64,000 bases of DNA. Origin: Rufibacter sediminis. GTDB taxonomy: Bacteria > Bacteroidota > Bacteroidia > Cytophagales > Hymenobacteraceae. Made by a program: the position numbers and the translations under genes. The stretch spans positions 150,251 through 214,250 of the forward strand of contig NZ_JACOAF010000004.1 of NCBI RefSeq assembly GCF_014269285.1. The letters are read 5' to 3'. Below the pieces are notes generated by a model that saw only the letters and a list, made by a program, of their open reading frames with translations, was not told the DNA's origin and did not search any database. Shown one piece after another: positions 45,375 through 53,431 of the stretch. Position 1 is the first letter of the stretch, and every line of letters begins with the position of its first letter.

Positions 45375-46677
45375 GATTTGGTTAGTGTTTCAGCGCGAGT
45401 ACCTGGTGCGCGTGCGCAAGAAGAGTTTCATTGTGATGACCATTCTGGGGCCGCTGCTCATGGCGCTGGTGATGATCGTGCCCATCTGGCTGGCCACCAT
45501 GTCAGACGACACGAAAGTGGTGCAGGTGCTGGACGAGAGCGGCTACCTCAAGGGAAAACTCACCTCCACCGAGGAGCTGAAGTTCATCAACGTGCCGGGC
45601 CCCGTGGAAACCGCCAAGGCCGCTTATCTGCAATCCGAAGATGCCGCGTTGCTGTACATTCCCCAACTCGATTTAGAGAAACCGCAGGGCATCCAGCTTT
45701 TCTCCCAGAAAAGCACCAGCCTGTCCATGAAAGGCAACCTGGAGAAGCAGGTGCGGCAGGAACTGGAGGAAGTGAAATTCGTCAACTCCGGGATTGACCA
45801 GCAGGTCCTGGACAAAATCAAAACGCCCATCAGCATCCGGACGGTGAACCTGAGTGCCGAAGGGGAGAAGAGCAGCGATGTGGCCGTGACCACGGGCGTG
45901 GGGTTCATGGGCGCGTTTCTAGTGTACCTGTTCATTTTCATTTACGGGGCCCAGATCATGCGCGGCGTCATTGAAGAGAAAACCAGCCGGATTCTGGAAG
46001 TGATGGTGTCCTCGGTGAAGCCGTTTCAGTTGATGGCCGGCAAGATTCTGGGCATCGCGGCGGTGGGCCTCACCCAGTTTCTGCTCTGGATTGTCCTCAC
46101 CTCGGCCATCTCCGCGGGCGTGACCTCCCGGTTTGATTTGAAGCGATTCTCGGATGAGCAGATCAGCCAGACCACCCAGGGCATGGAGAGCGAACGCGAT
46201 GTGCAGCAGGCCCAGGAAATCCATGAGCTGTTCAGCGCCACCCAGAACCTGAACTATCCTTTGCTCATCGGGAGCTTTCTCTTTTACTTTCTGGGCGGCT
46301 ACCTGCTGTACGGCGCTTTGTTCGGGGCCGTGGGCGCCGCCGTAGACTCCGAGACCGACAGCCAACAGTTCATGCTGCCCATCACGGTACCGCTCATTTT
46401 GTCGTTCATCGTGGCGCAGACCATCATCATCAAGAACCCCAACGGGCCGGTCGCTTTCTGGATGTCCATGATTCCGTTTACCTCGCCGGTGGTCATGATG
46501 CTGCGCATGCCGTTCGGTGTACCCACCTGGGAGCTGCTGCTTTCCATGTTTCTGCTGATGCTGGGTTTCATTGGCACCATTTGGGTTGCGGCGCGTATTT
46601 ACCGGGTGGGCATTTTGATGTACGGCAAAAAAGTAAACTACCGCGAGCTGTCTAAATGGCTGTTCTACAAAGGGTGA
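45367..46677 (+). CDS. ABC-2 type permease, NatB-like
   Basis: 436 residues. One N-terminal membrane helix (about 20-42) is followed by an extracytoplasmic domain of about 150 residues and then five or six helices from about residue 180. The motif IMRGVIEEKTSRILEVMVSS, seen after the second helix, is typical of the NatB/ABC-2 permease group. It overlaps its ATPase gene by 8 bp. It likely exports Na+ or a small hydrophobic compound. Confidence 0.88.
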   Translation: MDKIWLVFQREYLVRVRKKSFIVMTILGPLLMALVMIVPIWLATMSDDTKVVQVLDESGYLKGKLTSTEELKFINVPGPVETAKAAYLQSEDAALLYIPQLDLEKPQGIQLFSQKSTSLSMKGNLEKQVRQELEEVKFVNSGIDQQVLDKIKTPISIRTVNLSAEGEKSSDVAVTTGVGFMGAFLVYLFIFIYGAQIMRGVIEEKTSRILEVMVSSVKPFQLMAGKILGIAAVGLTQFLLWIVLTSAISAGVTSRFDLKRFSDEQISQTTQGMESERDVQQAQEIHELFSATQNLNYPLLIGSFLFYFLGGYLLYGALFGAVGAAVDSETDSQQFMLPITVPLILSFIVAQTIIIKNPNGPVAFWMSMIPFTSPVVMMLRMPFGVPTWELLLSMFLLMLGFIGTIWVAARIYRVGILMYGKKVNYRELSKWLFYKG

Positions 46678-46681
46678 ATTA

Positions 46682-46835
46682 GTTGTTAGTTGTTAGTTTT
46701 CAGTTGTTAGGTTCTTTGCAGTGTTATCGGGTTGTTTTCTGAGGGAAAGCCTATCGTAGATCTACCTTTAGTTTCTTGTCAATAACTGAAAACTAATAAC
46801 TGAAAACTAACAACTGAAAACTAACAACTAACAAC
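46682..46835. repeat. perfect 29-bp inverted repeat with tandem AACTGAAAACTAA units
   Basis: GTTGTTAGTTGTTAGTTTTC plus AGTTGTTAG (46682-46710) is the exact reverse complement of 46807-46835. The spacer is 96 bp. Next to the right arm AACTGAAAACTAAYA is repeated three times (about 46785-46825). It fills the gap between the permease and ChaN-like genes. Confidence 0.9.
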
Positions 46836-46845
46836 CACCTTAGCC

Positions 46846-46871
46846 CGATTTCCCGAAAACTGCTCCAAAAC
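46846..46871. repeat. GTTTTARGCC hairpin element, copy 16 (partial)
   Basis: GATTTCCCGAAAACTGCTCC and AAAAC, the centre and right arm of the family, ending at the ChaN-like start codon. Confidence 0.45.
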
Positions 46872-47744
46872 ATGAAGAAGTTACTTACCCTGCTGCTAAG
46901 TTTTCTACTACTAAGCTCTTTCACGATGGACAAACCTGCGTATCGGCTGTTCAAGGGCAGCGGCAAAGCCCTCACCTACGAGAAAATGCTGAAGGAATTG
47001 GCCTCGGCCGATGTCGTGTTTTTTGGCGAGCAGCACAATGACCCCATCGCGCACTGGCTGCAGGTGGAGCTCGCCAAAGATCTCTTCCGGCTGCATGGAT
47101 CACAACTGGTCCTGGGCGCCGAGATGTGGGAAACCGATACCCAGACGGCTTTGGACTCGTTTCTGCTGGGCCAACTGGAAGAACCAACGTTTCTGGAAAC
47201 CAGCCGCGCCTGGCCCAATTACGCCACCGACTATAAACCGATCCTGAGTTTTGCCAAGGCGAATAAAATCAAGGTGATCGCCACCAATGCGCCCCGCCGC
47301 TCGGCAAGGGTGGTGGCGCGGGAGAGCCTGAAAGGACTGGAGGCGCTACCCGCCCAGGAAAAGCAATGGCTGGCCCTGCTGCCCATTGCCGTGGATCTGG
47401 AACTGCCGGCCTACAAGCGCATGCTCAGCATGTTCGGGGATTCCCACGGTACCTCGGCGGTCTCGGCGCAGATTGTAGAGGCGCAGGCCCTCAAAGACGC
47501 CACCATGGCGCACTTCATCAGCAAGAACCTGCAGAAAGGCCAGCACCTGTTTCACCTGAACGGCGCCTATCACTCAGACCACCGCGAAGGCATTCTGTGG
47601 TACCTCCACCGCCTCCGCCCCGAGCTCAAAGTGATGACCATTTCCACCGTCCTGCAACCCCAACTGGAAGACCTGGCCAAAGACCACGAAAACCGCGCAG
47701 ACGTGGTCCTGGTGGTACCGGAATCCATGACGAAGACGTATTAA
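46872..47744 (+). CDS. ChaN-like family protein
   Basis: 290 residues with a signal peptide (MKKLLTLLLSFLLLSSFT). The ChaN/PF04187 pattern is clear: VVFFGEQHNDPIAHWLQ near residue 50, LVLGAEMWETDTQTALD, and HLNGAYHSDHREGILWYL near residue 235. Family members are haem-binding (ChaN of Campylobacter) or unknown; the GEQHxD, ExW and His residues form the conserved pocket. No lipobox Cys is seen at the signal end, so it is probably periplasmic. Upstream lie a 29-bp inverted repeat and a partial hairpin copy. Confidence 0.85.
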   Translation: MKKLLTLLLSFLLLSSFTMDKPAYRLFKGSGKALTYEKMLKELASADVVFFGEQHNDPIAHWLQVELAKDLFRLHGSQLVLGAEMWETDTQTALDSFLLGQLEEPTFLETSRAWPNYATDYKPILSFAKANKIKVIATNAPRRSARVVARESLKGLEALPAQEKQWLALLPIAVDLELPAYKRMLSMFGDSHGTSAVSAQIVEAQALKDATMAHFISKNLQKGQHLFHLNGAYHSDHREGILWYLHRLRPELKVMTISTVLQPQLEDLAKDHENRADVVLVVPESMTKTY

Positions 47745-47781
47745 GGTGCTAATTTTTAAGGTGCTAATGTGCTATTCAGAG

Positions 47782-47818
47782 CGTTTTAGGCCTGTTTTGA
47801 AGAAACAAGCCTAAAACA
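47782..47818. repeat. GTTTTARGCC hairpin element, copy 17
   Basis: CGTTTTAGGCCTGTTTT, a GAAG centre, then AAACAAGCCTAAAACA. Nearly perfect, 37 bp after the ChaN-like stop. Confidence 0.88.
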
Positions 47819-47862
47819 GGTTTAACTTAGTTCACGCATAAGCTAGTACCCAAGTAATTCAC

Positions 47863-47935
47863 CTGGCGCGAGTCTCCAGACTCGTGCCTCCGGATGCCAG
47901 GTAGTCTCCAGACTACCTTCGCTGCCCAGCAGCGA
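47863..47935. repeat. 73-bp triple-palindrome repeat, copy B
   Basis: Same orientation and layout as 1669-1741: GCGAGTCTCCAGACTCG, GTAGTCTCCAGACTAC and CGCTGCCCAGCAGCG. Confidence 0.88.
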
Positions 47936-48059
47936 CATGTACGCTAGCCTGAGCGCAATTGGGTGGATTCCATGGTCCAGAGTTACTTCCATGAATGGCT
48001 TCTACACGTTAGTTAAAATCACGGAAGGAATTCCCGCGCAATACCTAATCGTGGTTCCC

Positions 48060-48114
48060 GGCGAGTCTGGAGACTCGCTTCATCCTTTGGCACGAGACTT
48101 CAGTCTCGCGCCAG
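48060..48114. repeat. inverted relative of the triple-palindrome repeat
   Basis: GCGAGTCTGGAGACTCGC, a 10-nt spacer, then GCACGAGACTTCAGTCTCG and CGCCAG. It shares the GCGAGTCT palindrome and the CTGGCGCGAG end, in reverse orientation, with copy B 124 bp away, a BIME-like arrangement. Confidence 0.75.
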
Positions 48115-48221
48115 TAGAACTCCTGGCAGGTCTTTGTACCTGGTGAGGACCGGCGAATGTGCCTACTCTGTCTACCATCAAACGAGCATCTTGCGACTTT
48201 CTCCTGCTGCTTTGTTTTTTA

Positions 48222-48260
48222 TGTTTTAGGGCCGTTTTTCAAGAATAAGGCAAAAAAAAG
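48222..48260. repeat. GTTTTARGCC hairpin element, copy 18 (degenerate)
   Basis: TGTTTTAGGGCCGTTTTTC, then AAGGCAAAAAAAA; the right arm merges with the terminator's A tract. Confidence 0.5.
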
Positions 48261-48283
48261 ACCTGCTATAAGCAGGTCTTTTT
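48255..48283. terminator. bidirectional intrinsic terminator after iscA-type gene
   Basis: AAAAAGACCTGCT pairs exactly with AGCAGGTCTTTTT around a 3-nt loop. A and T tracts on both sides let it serve either strand; it lies 20 bp beyond the minus-strand stop. Confidence 0.92.
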
Positions 48284-48303
48284 GATAAGGTAAACCGGAA
48301 AAG

Positions 48304-48654
48304 TTAGGCGGAGAAGGAGCTTCCGCAGCCGCAGGTGCTTTTGGCCTGTGGGTTGTTGAAGACGAATCCGCGGGCGTTAAGGCCATCCTGGAAATCGACT
48401 TCCATGCCCATCACATACATTCCGTGTTTTTTGTCCATGATCAGTTGAACGCCGTCCAACTCATAGATCTCATCAGCGTCTTTGGCTTTGTCGAAGCCCA
48501 GCAGGTAAGACATGCCGGAGCAACCGCCGCCCTGGACGCCAATCCGTAAACCGTACTCTTCGGGCACGTTTTTATCGTTCATGATCACTTTTACCTCGTG
48601 CAGGGCACGCTCAGTAAGTGAAATCGGGGCTTTTTTTATCGTTGTGCTTTCCAT
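48304..48654 (-). CDS. iron-sulfur cluster assembly/insertion protein, IscA/ErpA type
   Basis: 116 residues. The A-type carrier Cys pattern is intact: one Cys in GGGCSGMSYLLGF and the pair in STCGCGSSFSA at the C-terminus. VDFQDGLNARGFVFNNP is the standard family segment. It carries or inserts Fe-S clusters in the cytosol. It is a monocistronic gene here. TAACTTTA on the minus strand just upstream is a near-consensus -7 box. Confidence 0.93.
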   Translation of the reverse strand: MESTTIKKAPISLTERALHEVKVIMNDKNVPEEYGLRIGVQGGGCSGMSYLLGFDKAKDADEIYELDGVQLIMDKKHGMYVMGMEVDFQDGLNARGFVFNNPQAKSTCGCGSSFSA

Positions 48655-48795
48655 AGTAGTGGGGTTTGCGCTGTAAAGTTACTAAAAACTAAGCTGTTTC
48701 TACACGATGGCGCTATACTATGGGTAACCAAAAAAGCCCGAAAATGATTCAGCGGCCACGGCATCAATTTTTTGACGATATTTACCTGGTCGAAA

Positions 48796-48835
48796 CCGTT
48801 TTAAAGGCGTATTTCAAAAACTCTGCCCAAAACGG
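48796..48835. repeat. GTTTTARGCC hairpin element, copy 19
   Basis: CCGTTTTAAAGGCGTATTTC, then AAAAA and GCCCAAAACGG. It lies in the divergent spacer upstream of the next gene. Confidence 0.65.
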
Positions 48836-48862
48836 CAGGGTTGAGCCAGCTATCTCTTACTT

Positions 48863-49399
48863 ATGACAACAGACACTTCCTCCATAGTTCTTTTGGTGTT
48901 ATTGAGTTCTATTCCGGCCCTCATTATTGGGGCCGCCATGTACCTGCTGGTGCAAAAGTACCTGGAGCGCGACTACCGGAAAAAAGTGCTGGACATCCGG
49001 CTGAAGAACAGCGAGACCATTCTGCCCATCCGGCTGCAGGCCTACGAGCGGATTATCCTGTTTCTGGAACGCATCACGCCCAGCAATTTGCTCATTAGGG
49101 TGAGTCCGTCTGGGCTGACCGCCGCCGATTTTCAGGCGCAGCTCCTGCAGGAGATCCGGGCCGAGTACACGCACAACCTGTCACAGCAGCTGTACATGAG
49201 CGAGGCCGCCTGGCAGCAGGTGAAGAAAGCCAAGGAAGACGTGGTCTCCATGATCAACCAGAGCTACCAGAACCTGCAGGACAAAACCCGCGGCACTGAG
49301 CTGGCGAAACGGGTGCTGGAGAACGTGCTGCACAATGAGGTAGACCCCACCACCCAGGCCATCCAGTTCCTGAAGCGCGAGCTGCACGAGATTTTCTAA
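48863..49399 (+). CDS. membrane-anchored cytoplasmic protein, DUF7935-like
   Basis: 178 residues. One N-terminal membrane helix (about 8-28, IVLLVLLSSIPALIIGAAMY) is followed by a helical soluble domain with a conserved-looking AYERIILFLERITPSNLL. The rest is amphipathic helix. It resembles a conserved Bacteroidota family without known function. The convergent methyltransferase gene ends 5 bp away. Confidence 0.75.
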   Translation: MTTDTSSIVLLVLLSSIPALIIGAAMYLLVQKYLERDYRKKVLDIRLKNSETILPIRLQAYERIILFLERITPSNLLIRVSPSGLTAADFQAQLLQEIRAEYTHNLSQQLYMSEAAWQQVKKAKEDVVSMINQSYQNLQDKTRGTELAKRVLENVLHNEVDPTTQAIQFLKRELHEIF

Positions 49400-49404
49400 A
49401 TTTC

Positions 49405-50223
49405 TCAGCGGCCTTGCGCCTGCGGTTTCACCAGCTTGAGGCTGTACATCATAGGAAGTTTGTCTTCCAGACCGTTGATCCGCCAGAAGCCGTCGGGGCC
49501 TTGCACCATGTTGGAAAAGCAGTTGTAGTAGGAGTAAGGCAGTTCCTGAAACTGAACCAGCTGCAGATTCTGGTGCAGCAAAGCCGATAAGACCTCGCTC
49601 AACGCGTGATTCCAGGAATACTCAGTGTAGTGAATGGGCGCATCCCTGTCGGTGTACGTGCCCGTGGATTCCTCCACGATCGGGGCGCCGGTATTGAAGT
49701 AGGAGTACTGCACGTGGGTGAAGTGGTTGTCAAACATCCAGACTGCCGGGTGAAACTCGGCCAGAAAGAACGTGCCGCCGGGCTCCAGGAAATGCGCCAC
49801 CACCTGCGCCCATTTCTCCAGGTCCGGGAGCCAGCCGATGACCCCGTAGGAAGTAAACACAATATCAAACTGACCCTCCAGGTGCTGCGGCAGATCATAC
49901 ACGTTGCAGCAGACAAACTCGGCGTCCAGCCCCAGTTCCTGGTTCAATTGCCGCGCCAGGGCGATGGCTTCATCCGATAAATCCATGCCCGTGGCTTTGG
50001 CACCCAGCCGGGCCCAGGAAAGCGTATCCTGTCCGAAATGGCACTGCAGGTGCAGCAGTTTCTTGTCCCGTACCTCGCCCAGCGCCTCCAACTCCAACGG
50101 ATTCAAACTGTTTTTGCCCGCTTTAAAGGAAACCAGGTCATAAAAGGAAGAGTCTTTGTGCACGCCCGTGCGCAGGTTCCAGGCCTGGCGGTTGCGTTCA
50201 AAGTAATCAGCAGAGGTATCCAT
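49405..50223 (-). CDS. class I SAM-dependent methyltransferase
   Basis: 272 residues. SAM motif I is LLHLQCHFGQDTLSWA with an acidic partner in ATGMDLSDEAI; motif II is FDIVFTSYGVIGWLPDL. The C-terminal part (about 170-270) is a beta-rich acceptor cap with SYYNCFSNM. The small-molecule or protein substrate cannot be inferred. A hairpin-family repeat starts one base upstream of its ATG, so the transcript leader is probably structured. Confidence 0.85.
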   Translation of the reverse strand: MDTSADYFERNRQAWNLRTGVHKDSSFYDLVSFKAGKNSLNPLELEALGEVRDKKLLHLQCHFGQDTLSWARLGAKATGMDLSDEAIALARQLNQELGLDAEFVCCNVYDLPQHLEGQFDIVFTSYGVIGWLPDLEKWAQVVAHFLEPGGTFFLAEFHPAVWMFDNHFTHVQYSYFNTGAPIVEESTGTYTDRDAPIHYTEYSWNHALSEVLSALLHQNLQLVQFQELPYSYYNCFSNMVQGPDGFWRINGLEDKLPMMYSLKLVKPQAQGR

Positions 50224-50224
50224 G

Positions 50225-50264
50225 GCGTTTTTTAGCTTGTTTCCTGAAAATAGGCAAAAAACAG
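50225..50264. repeat. GTTTTARGCC hairpin element, copy 20
   Basis: GCGTTTTTTAGCTTGTTTCC, then TGAAAATAGGC and AAAAAACAGG. It lies immediately upstream of the methyltransferase start, a 5' rather than 3' position. Confidence 0.6.
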
Positions 50265-50366
50265 GAACGTGATGCCTGACAATAGAAACAGAATAGGAGA
50301 CTTCAGGTTAACTGTTTAGCTAGCCTCTATCTTCTAGCCGCTAACCTCTAACATCTAGAATCCGAC

Positions 50367-51428
50367 TTAAAACGGAAAGGACAGCTGGCCGCCCTGGTGC
50401 TTCCCGTAGTTCAGGTTGGAGACGGTGATGCCCAGCAGCCGGACGGGTTTGGTGGGCAGATAGGGCGTGCGCAGCAGATCAGAGGCAATGTCCAGCAGCA
50501 CTTCCTCGGCCCGCACCGACGAATAGAAGGTCTTGCTGCGGGTGTTCAGGGTGAAATCGTGGTACTTGAGTTTGAGCGTGATCGTTTTACCCGAGGCCTC
50601 CAGCCGATGCAGGTCATACGCTACTTCCTCGGCCAGGCGCTGCAGTTCGGGCAGCATCTCGTCTTCGGTCTCCAGGTCCTCCATGAAGGTGCGCTCTGAG
50701 CCAATGCTTTTCCTGATGCGGTTGGGTTCCACGGGGCGCTCGTCCTGGGCCCGGGCAATCTGGTAAAAGTAAGAACCGGATTTCCCGAAGTGCCGGCGCA
50801 GGTCCGCCTCCGAGCGGTTTTTCAGATCGGCGCCTGAGTGAATGCCCAGTTGCTTCATCTTGGCAGCAGTCACATCGCCAATGCCGTAGAACTTTTCAAT
50901 GGGCAGGGCTTCCACAAAGGCCTCTGCGTCATCGGGCAGCACCACGGTAAGCCCGTCGGGTTTGTTTTTGCCGGAGGCTACCTTGGCCAGAAATTTATTG
51001 AACGATACCCCCGCCGAGGCGGTGAGCCGGGTTTCCTGCCAAATCTCGTGTTTGATGCGCTGCGCGATGAACATCGCCGATTTCAGTCCGAATTTATTTT
51101 CCGTGACATCCAGGTAGGCCTCGTCCAGGGAGAGCGGTTCCACCAAATCGGTGTAGCGCAGGAAAATCTCCCTGATCTGCCGCGACACCTGCTGGTACAC
51201 CTCAAAGCGGGTGGGCACCATGATCAGGTGCGGGCATTTCCGGAGGGCGATCTGGGAAGGCATGGCGGAGAACACCCCAAACTGCCGCGCCTCATAGCTG
51301 GCCGCCGCCACCACGCCCCGCGCCTTGGAACCGCCCACAGCCACGGGCTTGCCGCGCAACGCCGGGTTGTCGCGCTGCTCTACGGAGGCGAAGAAGGCGT
51401 CCATGTCTATGTGGATGATTTTACGCAC
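50367..51428 (-). CDS. dinB: DNA polymerase IV
   Basis: 353 residues. The Y-family active site comprises IIHIDMDAFFASVEQRDNP, the steric gate Phe following AF, AASYEARQFGVFSAMP and PLSLDEAYLDVT. The little finger spans about 240-345 and the C-terminus QLSFPF fits a beta-clamp-binding peptide (QxxLxF-like). It carries out low-fidelity lesion bypass. Together with umuDC the window encodes two Y-family polymerases. Confidence 0.97.
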   Translation of the reverse strand: MRKIIHIDMDAFFASVEQRDNPALRGKPVAVGGSKARGVVAAASYEARQFGVFSAMPSQIALRKCPHLIMVPTRFEVYQQVSRQIREIFLRYTDLVEPLSLDEAYLDVTENKFGLKSAMFIAQRIKHEIWQETRLTASAGVSFNKFLAKVASGKNKPDGLTVVLPDDAEAFVEALPIEKFYGIGDVTAAKMKQLGIHSGADLKNRSEADLRRHFGKSGSYFYQIARAQDERPVEPNRIRKSIGSERTFMEDLETEDEMLPELQRLAEEVAYDLHRLEASGKTITLKLKYHDFTLNTRSKTFYSSVRAEEVLLDIASDLLRTPYLPTKPVRLLGITVSNLNYGKHQGGQLSFPF

Positions 51429-51471
51429 GAAAGGTGTCTCAGCTTAGATGGAAAAGAGGCGAAAGATGGGG

Positions 51472-51543
51472 TGTTTTGGTCTCGGATCAGGAGCGTTTTC
51501 GGCGGGTTTTAAAAATTTTCGGCCTGATTCCCAGATCAAAACA
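51472..51543. repeat. long hairpin with family core and extended arms, copy 21
   Basis: TGTTTTGGTCTCGGATCAGG and CCTGATTCCCAGATCAAAAC are near complementary; between them lies a GCGTTTTCGGC-type family core. It lies in the divergent spacer between dinB and the next lipoprotein gene. Confidence 0.6.
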
Positions 51544-51694
51544 GACGCCGGTTTTTCTTTACAAAATGAATCTTGAACTTGCAGCGTTAGTCTACGTACT
51601 GCGAAGTTAGTCTATGAAACGTATTTGGGCTAGTTTAGCGGCTAGTCTCTTTTTTATTTAAGCTTAAAAACCAACACTCTTTATCTCTCACTCT

Positions 51695-52294
51695 ATGAAA
51701 ATCAAATCTTTACTGTCTGTATTCGTGTGCGGCGTGGCAAGTCAATTCATGATTGGCTGTTCTTCAAGCCAATATTTTGATTTCAGCACGCCCGCTACCA
51801 CCTATCATAAAGCGGCTCCTGCTCCGGCCCAGGTTGCCCCCCAAGAGACATCCGCTCCCGCTGAAACAGCAACTGTCCTAGCCCAGGCTGAACCTGCGGC
51901 GGCAGTAGCTCCGGAGGCTACCGCCCAGCCGGAGAAAGCGCCCGTGATGGAAGCCAACGCCGCCCAACCGGTAGCCTCCAGAGAAGTGGCCCGCACGGCT
52001 CCCCTGACGTCAACCGCCGTGGCCTCCGCCCTGGAATCCAACGCCAACATGAAGTCGCTGACCAACGAACTGGCCTCCGCGAAAAGCAAAAAAGAAGTGA
52101 AAATGGCCACGAAGAAAATCCTGCGCGAAGCCAAAGCCGCTAAGAAAGCCAACGCCTTGAACCAGTACGTGAAGATTGGTTTGATTCTGTTGGTGGCGGG
52201 TCTTTTGGTAAGTGCCATCGGGTTGGGCTTGCTGGGAAGCATCGTGGCCATTGTAGGTCTGGTGTTTATCTTGCTGGGCGTGCTGGAAATGTAA
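51695..52294 (+). CDS. low-complexity lipoprotein with two C-terminal membrane helices
   Basis: 199 residues. A lipoprotein signal ends in the box FMIGCSSSQ. Residues about 40-100 are Ala/Pro/Glu-rich and probably disordered. A basic helical segment (KSKKEVKMATKKILREAK) precedes two hydrophobic helices (about 152-172 and 177-198). Family unknown to me. Lipid anchor plus membrane hairpin is unusual for an outer-membrane lipoprotein and may indicate inner-membrane location. Confidence 0.7.
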   Translation: MKIKSLLSVFVCGVASQFMIGCSSSQYFDFSTPATTYHKAAPAPAQVAPQETSAPAETATVLAQAEPAAAVAPEATAQPEKAPVMEANAAQPVASREVARTAPLTSTAVASALESNANMKSLTNELASAKSKKEVKMATKKILREAKAAKKANALNQYVKIGLILLVAGLLVSAIGLGLLGSIVAIVGLVFILLGVLEM

Positions 52295-52320
52295 GCCGCT
52301 CCCTCAATCATTATACCTTA

Positions 52321-52363
52321 AAACAAACCGGCACCGTCTCTCCAGGCGGTGCCGGTTTGTTTT
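52321..52363 (+). terminator. intrinsic terminator after lipoprotein gene
   Basis: AAACAAACCGGCACCG pairs exactly with CGGTGCCGGTTTGTTT around a 10-nt loop; the T-rich right end gives a bidirectional terminator between convergent genes. Confidence 0.93.
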
Positions 52364-52365
52364 AC

Positions 52366-52397
52366 CGCCGATTTCCCTAAAATGGCCCTAAAACGGC
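52366..52397. repeat. GTTTTARGCC hairpin element, half copy 22
   Basis: CCGCCGATTTCCCTAAAATG and GCCCTAAAACGGC. It ends two bases before the stop of the minus-strand small membrane protein. Confidence 0.55.
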
Positions 52398-52399
52398 GC

Positions 52400-52585
52400 T
52401 CAGTCATCGTGGCGGTGCAGGTAGTACAAGACGTAACCGCCCAGGGTAATCGCCACCCGGATGACCCAGCCCAGGGTTCTGCCCCAGTTATCGACCCATA
52501 AAAGCAGAAAGTGATTCGCCCCGAAAGAGGCGACCAGCAATGATACCAGACCAACCAGAAAGATAAGCAGACCTAAGAATTTCAT
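52400..52585 (-). CDS. small two-helix membrane protein
   Basis: 61 residues from the Met starting MKFLGLLIFLVGLVSLLVA; a longer frame adds 23 polar residues and was not preferred. Two hydrophobic segments flank FLLLWVDNWGRTLGWVIR, and the tail is YYLHRHDD. It looks like a real gene by its start, its helices and its position between a terminator and a promoter-sized gap. Function unknown. Confidence 0.65.
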   Translation of the reverse strand: MKFLGLLIFLVGLVSLLVASFGANHFLLLWVDNWGRTLGWVIRVAITLGGYVLYYLHRHDD

Positions 52586-52695
52586 AGACAGCAGCAGTTG
52601 AGGTGAAGACGCAGAGAGACTAAGGCTAAGATGCCGTTCTCCCTTGAATTCCATACGCTCGGAGCAAAAATATTTTGGGGGAATACCGGTAACGC

Positions 52696-52750
52696 AAGAG
52701 GCACCGTTTAGGGGCTGTTTTCTGAAAACAAGCCTTAAACGGTGCCTCTT
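52696..52750. repeat. GTTTTARGCC hairpin element with extended arms, copy 23
   Basis: The outer arm AAGAGGCACCGTTTA pairs exactly with TAAACGGTGCCTCTT, enclosing the core GGGCTGTTTTC/GAAAACAAGCC. The outer 10 bp are specific to this copy. It lies 39 bp beyond the stop of the next minus-strand gene. Confidence 0.9.
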
Positions 52751-52789
52751 CGTGTAAAACGTTCGGGCTTTTCTGCTGAACGGAGATGT

Positions 52790-53176
52790 TTAGTTGCTAT
52801 AGCCTTCCGGTACTCCGCCGGTGCCCGCCTGTGACGGAATGCCCATTTTCTTTTCGCGCTGCTGCTGGTACTGCTGGAACTGGGTCACGGAAAGCACGCT
52901 TCGCAAAGATTCCAGCCGGGTAGAGCTGATCAGGTCCATGGTGGCTTTCAGTTTCCGGGGATCGGTTTTGTGGTCTTTCTTGGCCTGCTCCAGTTGCTGG
53001 ATGCTGGCCAGGTTAATGGCTTTCACCCGGGTTGCCTGCGCCGCGTTGAGCTTCAGGTGCTGCGTCATGGTGTTGGTCATAGACTGCGCCCGGGCCTCCG
53101 GCGTGACGGCCGCGGTCTGGGCCTGGCTTGCCAGCGTGGTGAAAACAAGGGCTAGCAAAAAGATAATTCGCTTCAT
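52790..53176 (-). CDS. secreted helical protein, Spy/CpxP-like
   Basis: 128 residues with a signal peptide ending LASQAQ. The mature part is mostly helix, rich in Gln, Ala and Lys (NTMTQHLKLNAAQATRVKAI, then LSVTQFQQYQQQREKKMG). It resembles in outline the Spy/CpxP-like periplasmic proteins with an LTxxQ-type repeat (LNAAQ, LSVTQ), but is too short and generic to assign. The likely location is the periplasm. Confidence 0.65.
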   Translation of the reverse strand: MKRIIFLLALVFTTLASQAQTAAVTPEARAQSMTNTMTQHLKLNAAQATRVKAINLASIQQLEQAKKDHKTDPRKLKATMDLISSTRLESLRSVLSVTQFQQYQQQREKKMGIPSQAGTGGVPEGYSN

Positions 53177-53357
53177 ATGCGTTTTAGGTGTTAATGCGTT
53201 GAAAACGGGCGGTGCCGTACCGGTGGTCAGAAACCCAAAGCAGGTAAATTAGTTCCGGTTCCTGAGCGGCAAAGATACAAATACCGGGCCAGCTTCTGCG
53301 CAAGACCGGGGCCCGAAAAGCGAGGCTGGGGGTGCGGGGTTTCCCGTGATTTACCCT

Positions 53358-53365
53358 TATCTTTG
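53358..53365 (+). promoter_or_regulatory. -7 box candidate for tex
   Basis: TATCTTTG matches TAnnTTTG; no well-spaced TTG is found, so only the -7 half is supported. The tex ATG is 67 bp downstream. Confidence 0.45.
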
Positions 53366-53431
53366 AATTCCTGTGCTGCCCTTGAAACGCCGCCAGAAAG
53401 AACAGAGTCTTTTTCAGAACGATTATTTAGC

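Larger units (their letters stand above)
47745..48303. other. convergent intergenic region built of repeats
   Basis: 559 bp between the 3' ends of the ChaN-like and iscA-type genes. A TAAGGTGCTAAT direct repeat (47744-47767) is followed by a hairpin-family copy, a 73-bp triple-palindrome repeat, an inverted relative of it (48060-48114), a degenerate hairpin copy and a terminator. A 69-codon plus-strand frame (47937-48146) spans these repeats and is not considered a gene. Confidence 0.75.

Noticed and set aside
46785..46835. Tandem AACTGAAAACTAA units as a CRISPR array
   Set aside because: Units are 12-15 bp, contiguous and without unique spacers; no cas genes are present.
47937..48146. 69-codon frame between the ChaN-like and iscA-type genes
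   Set aside because: It runs through the palindromic repeats and has no homologue-like features.
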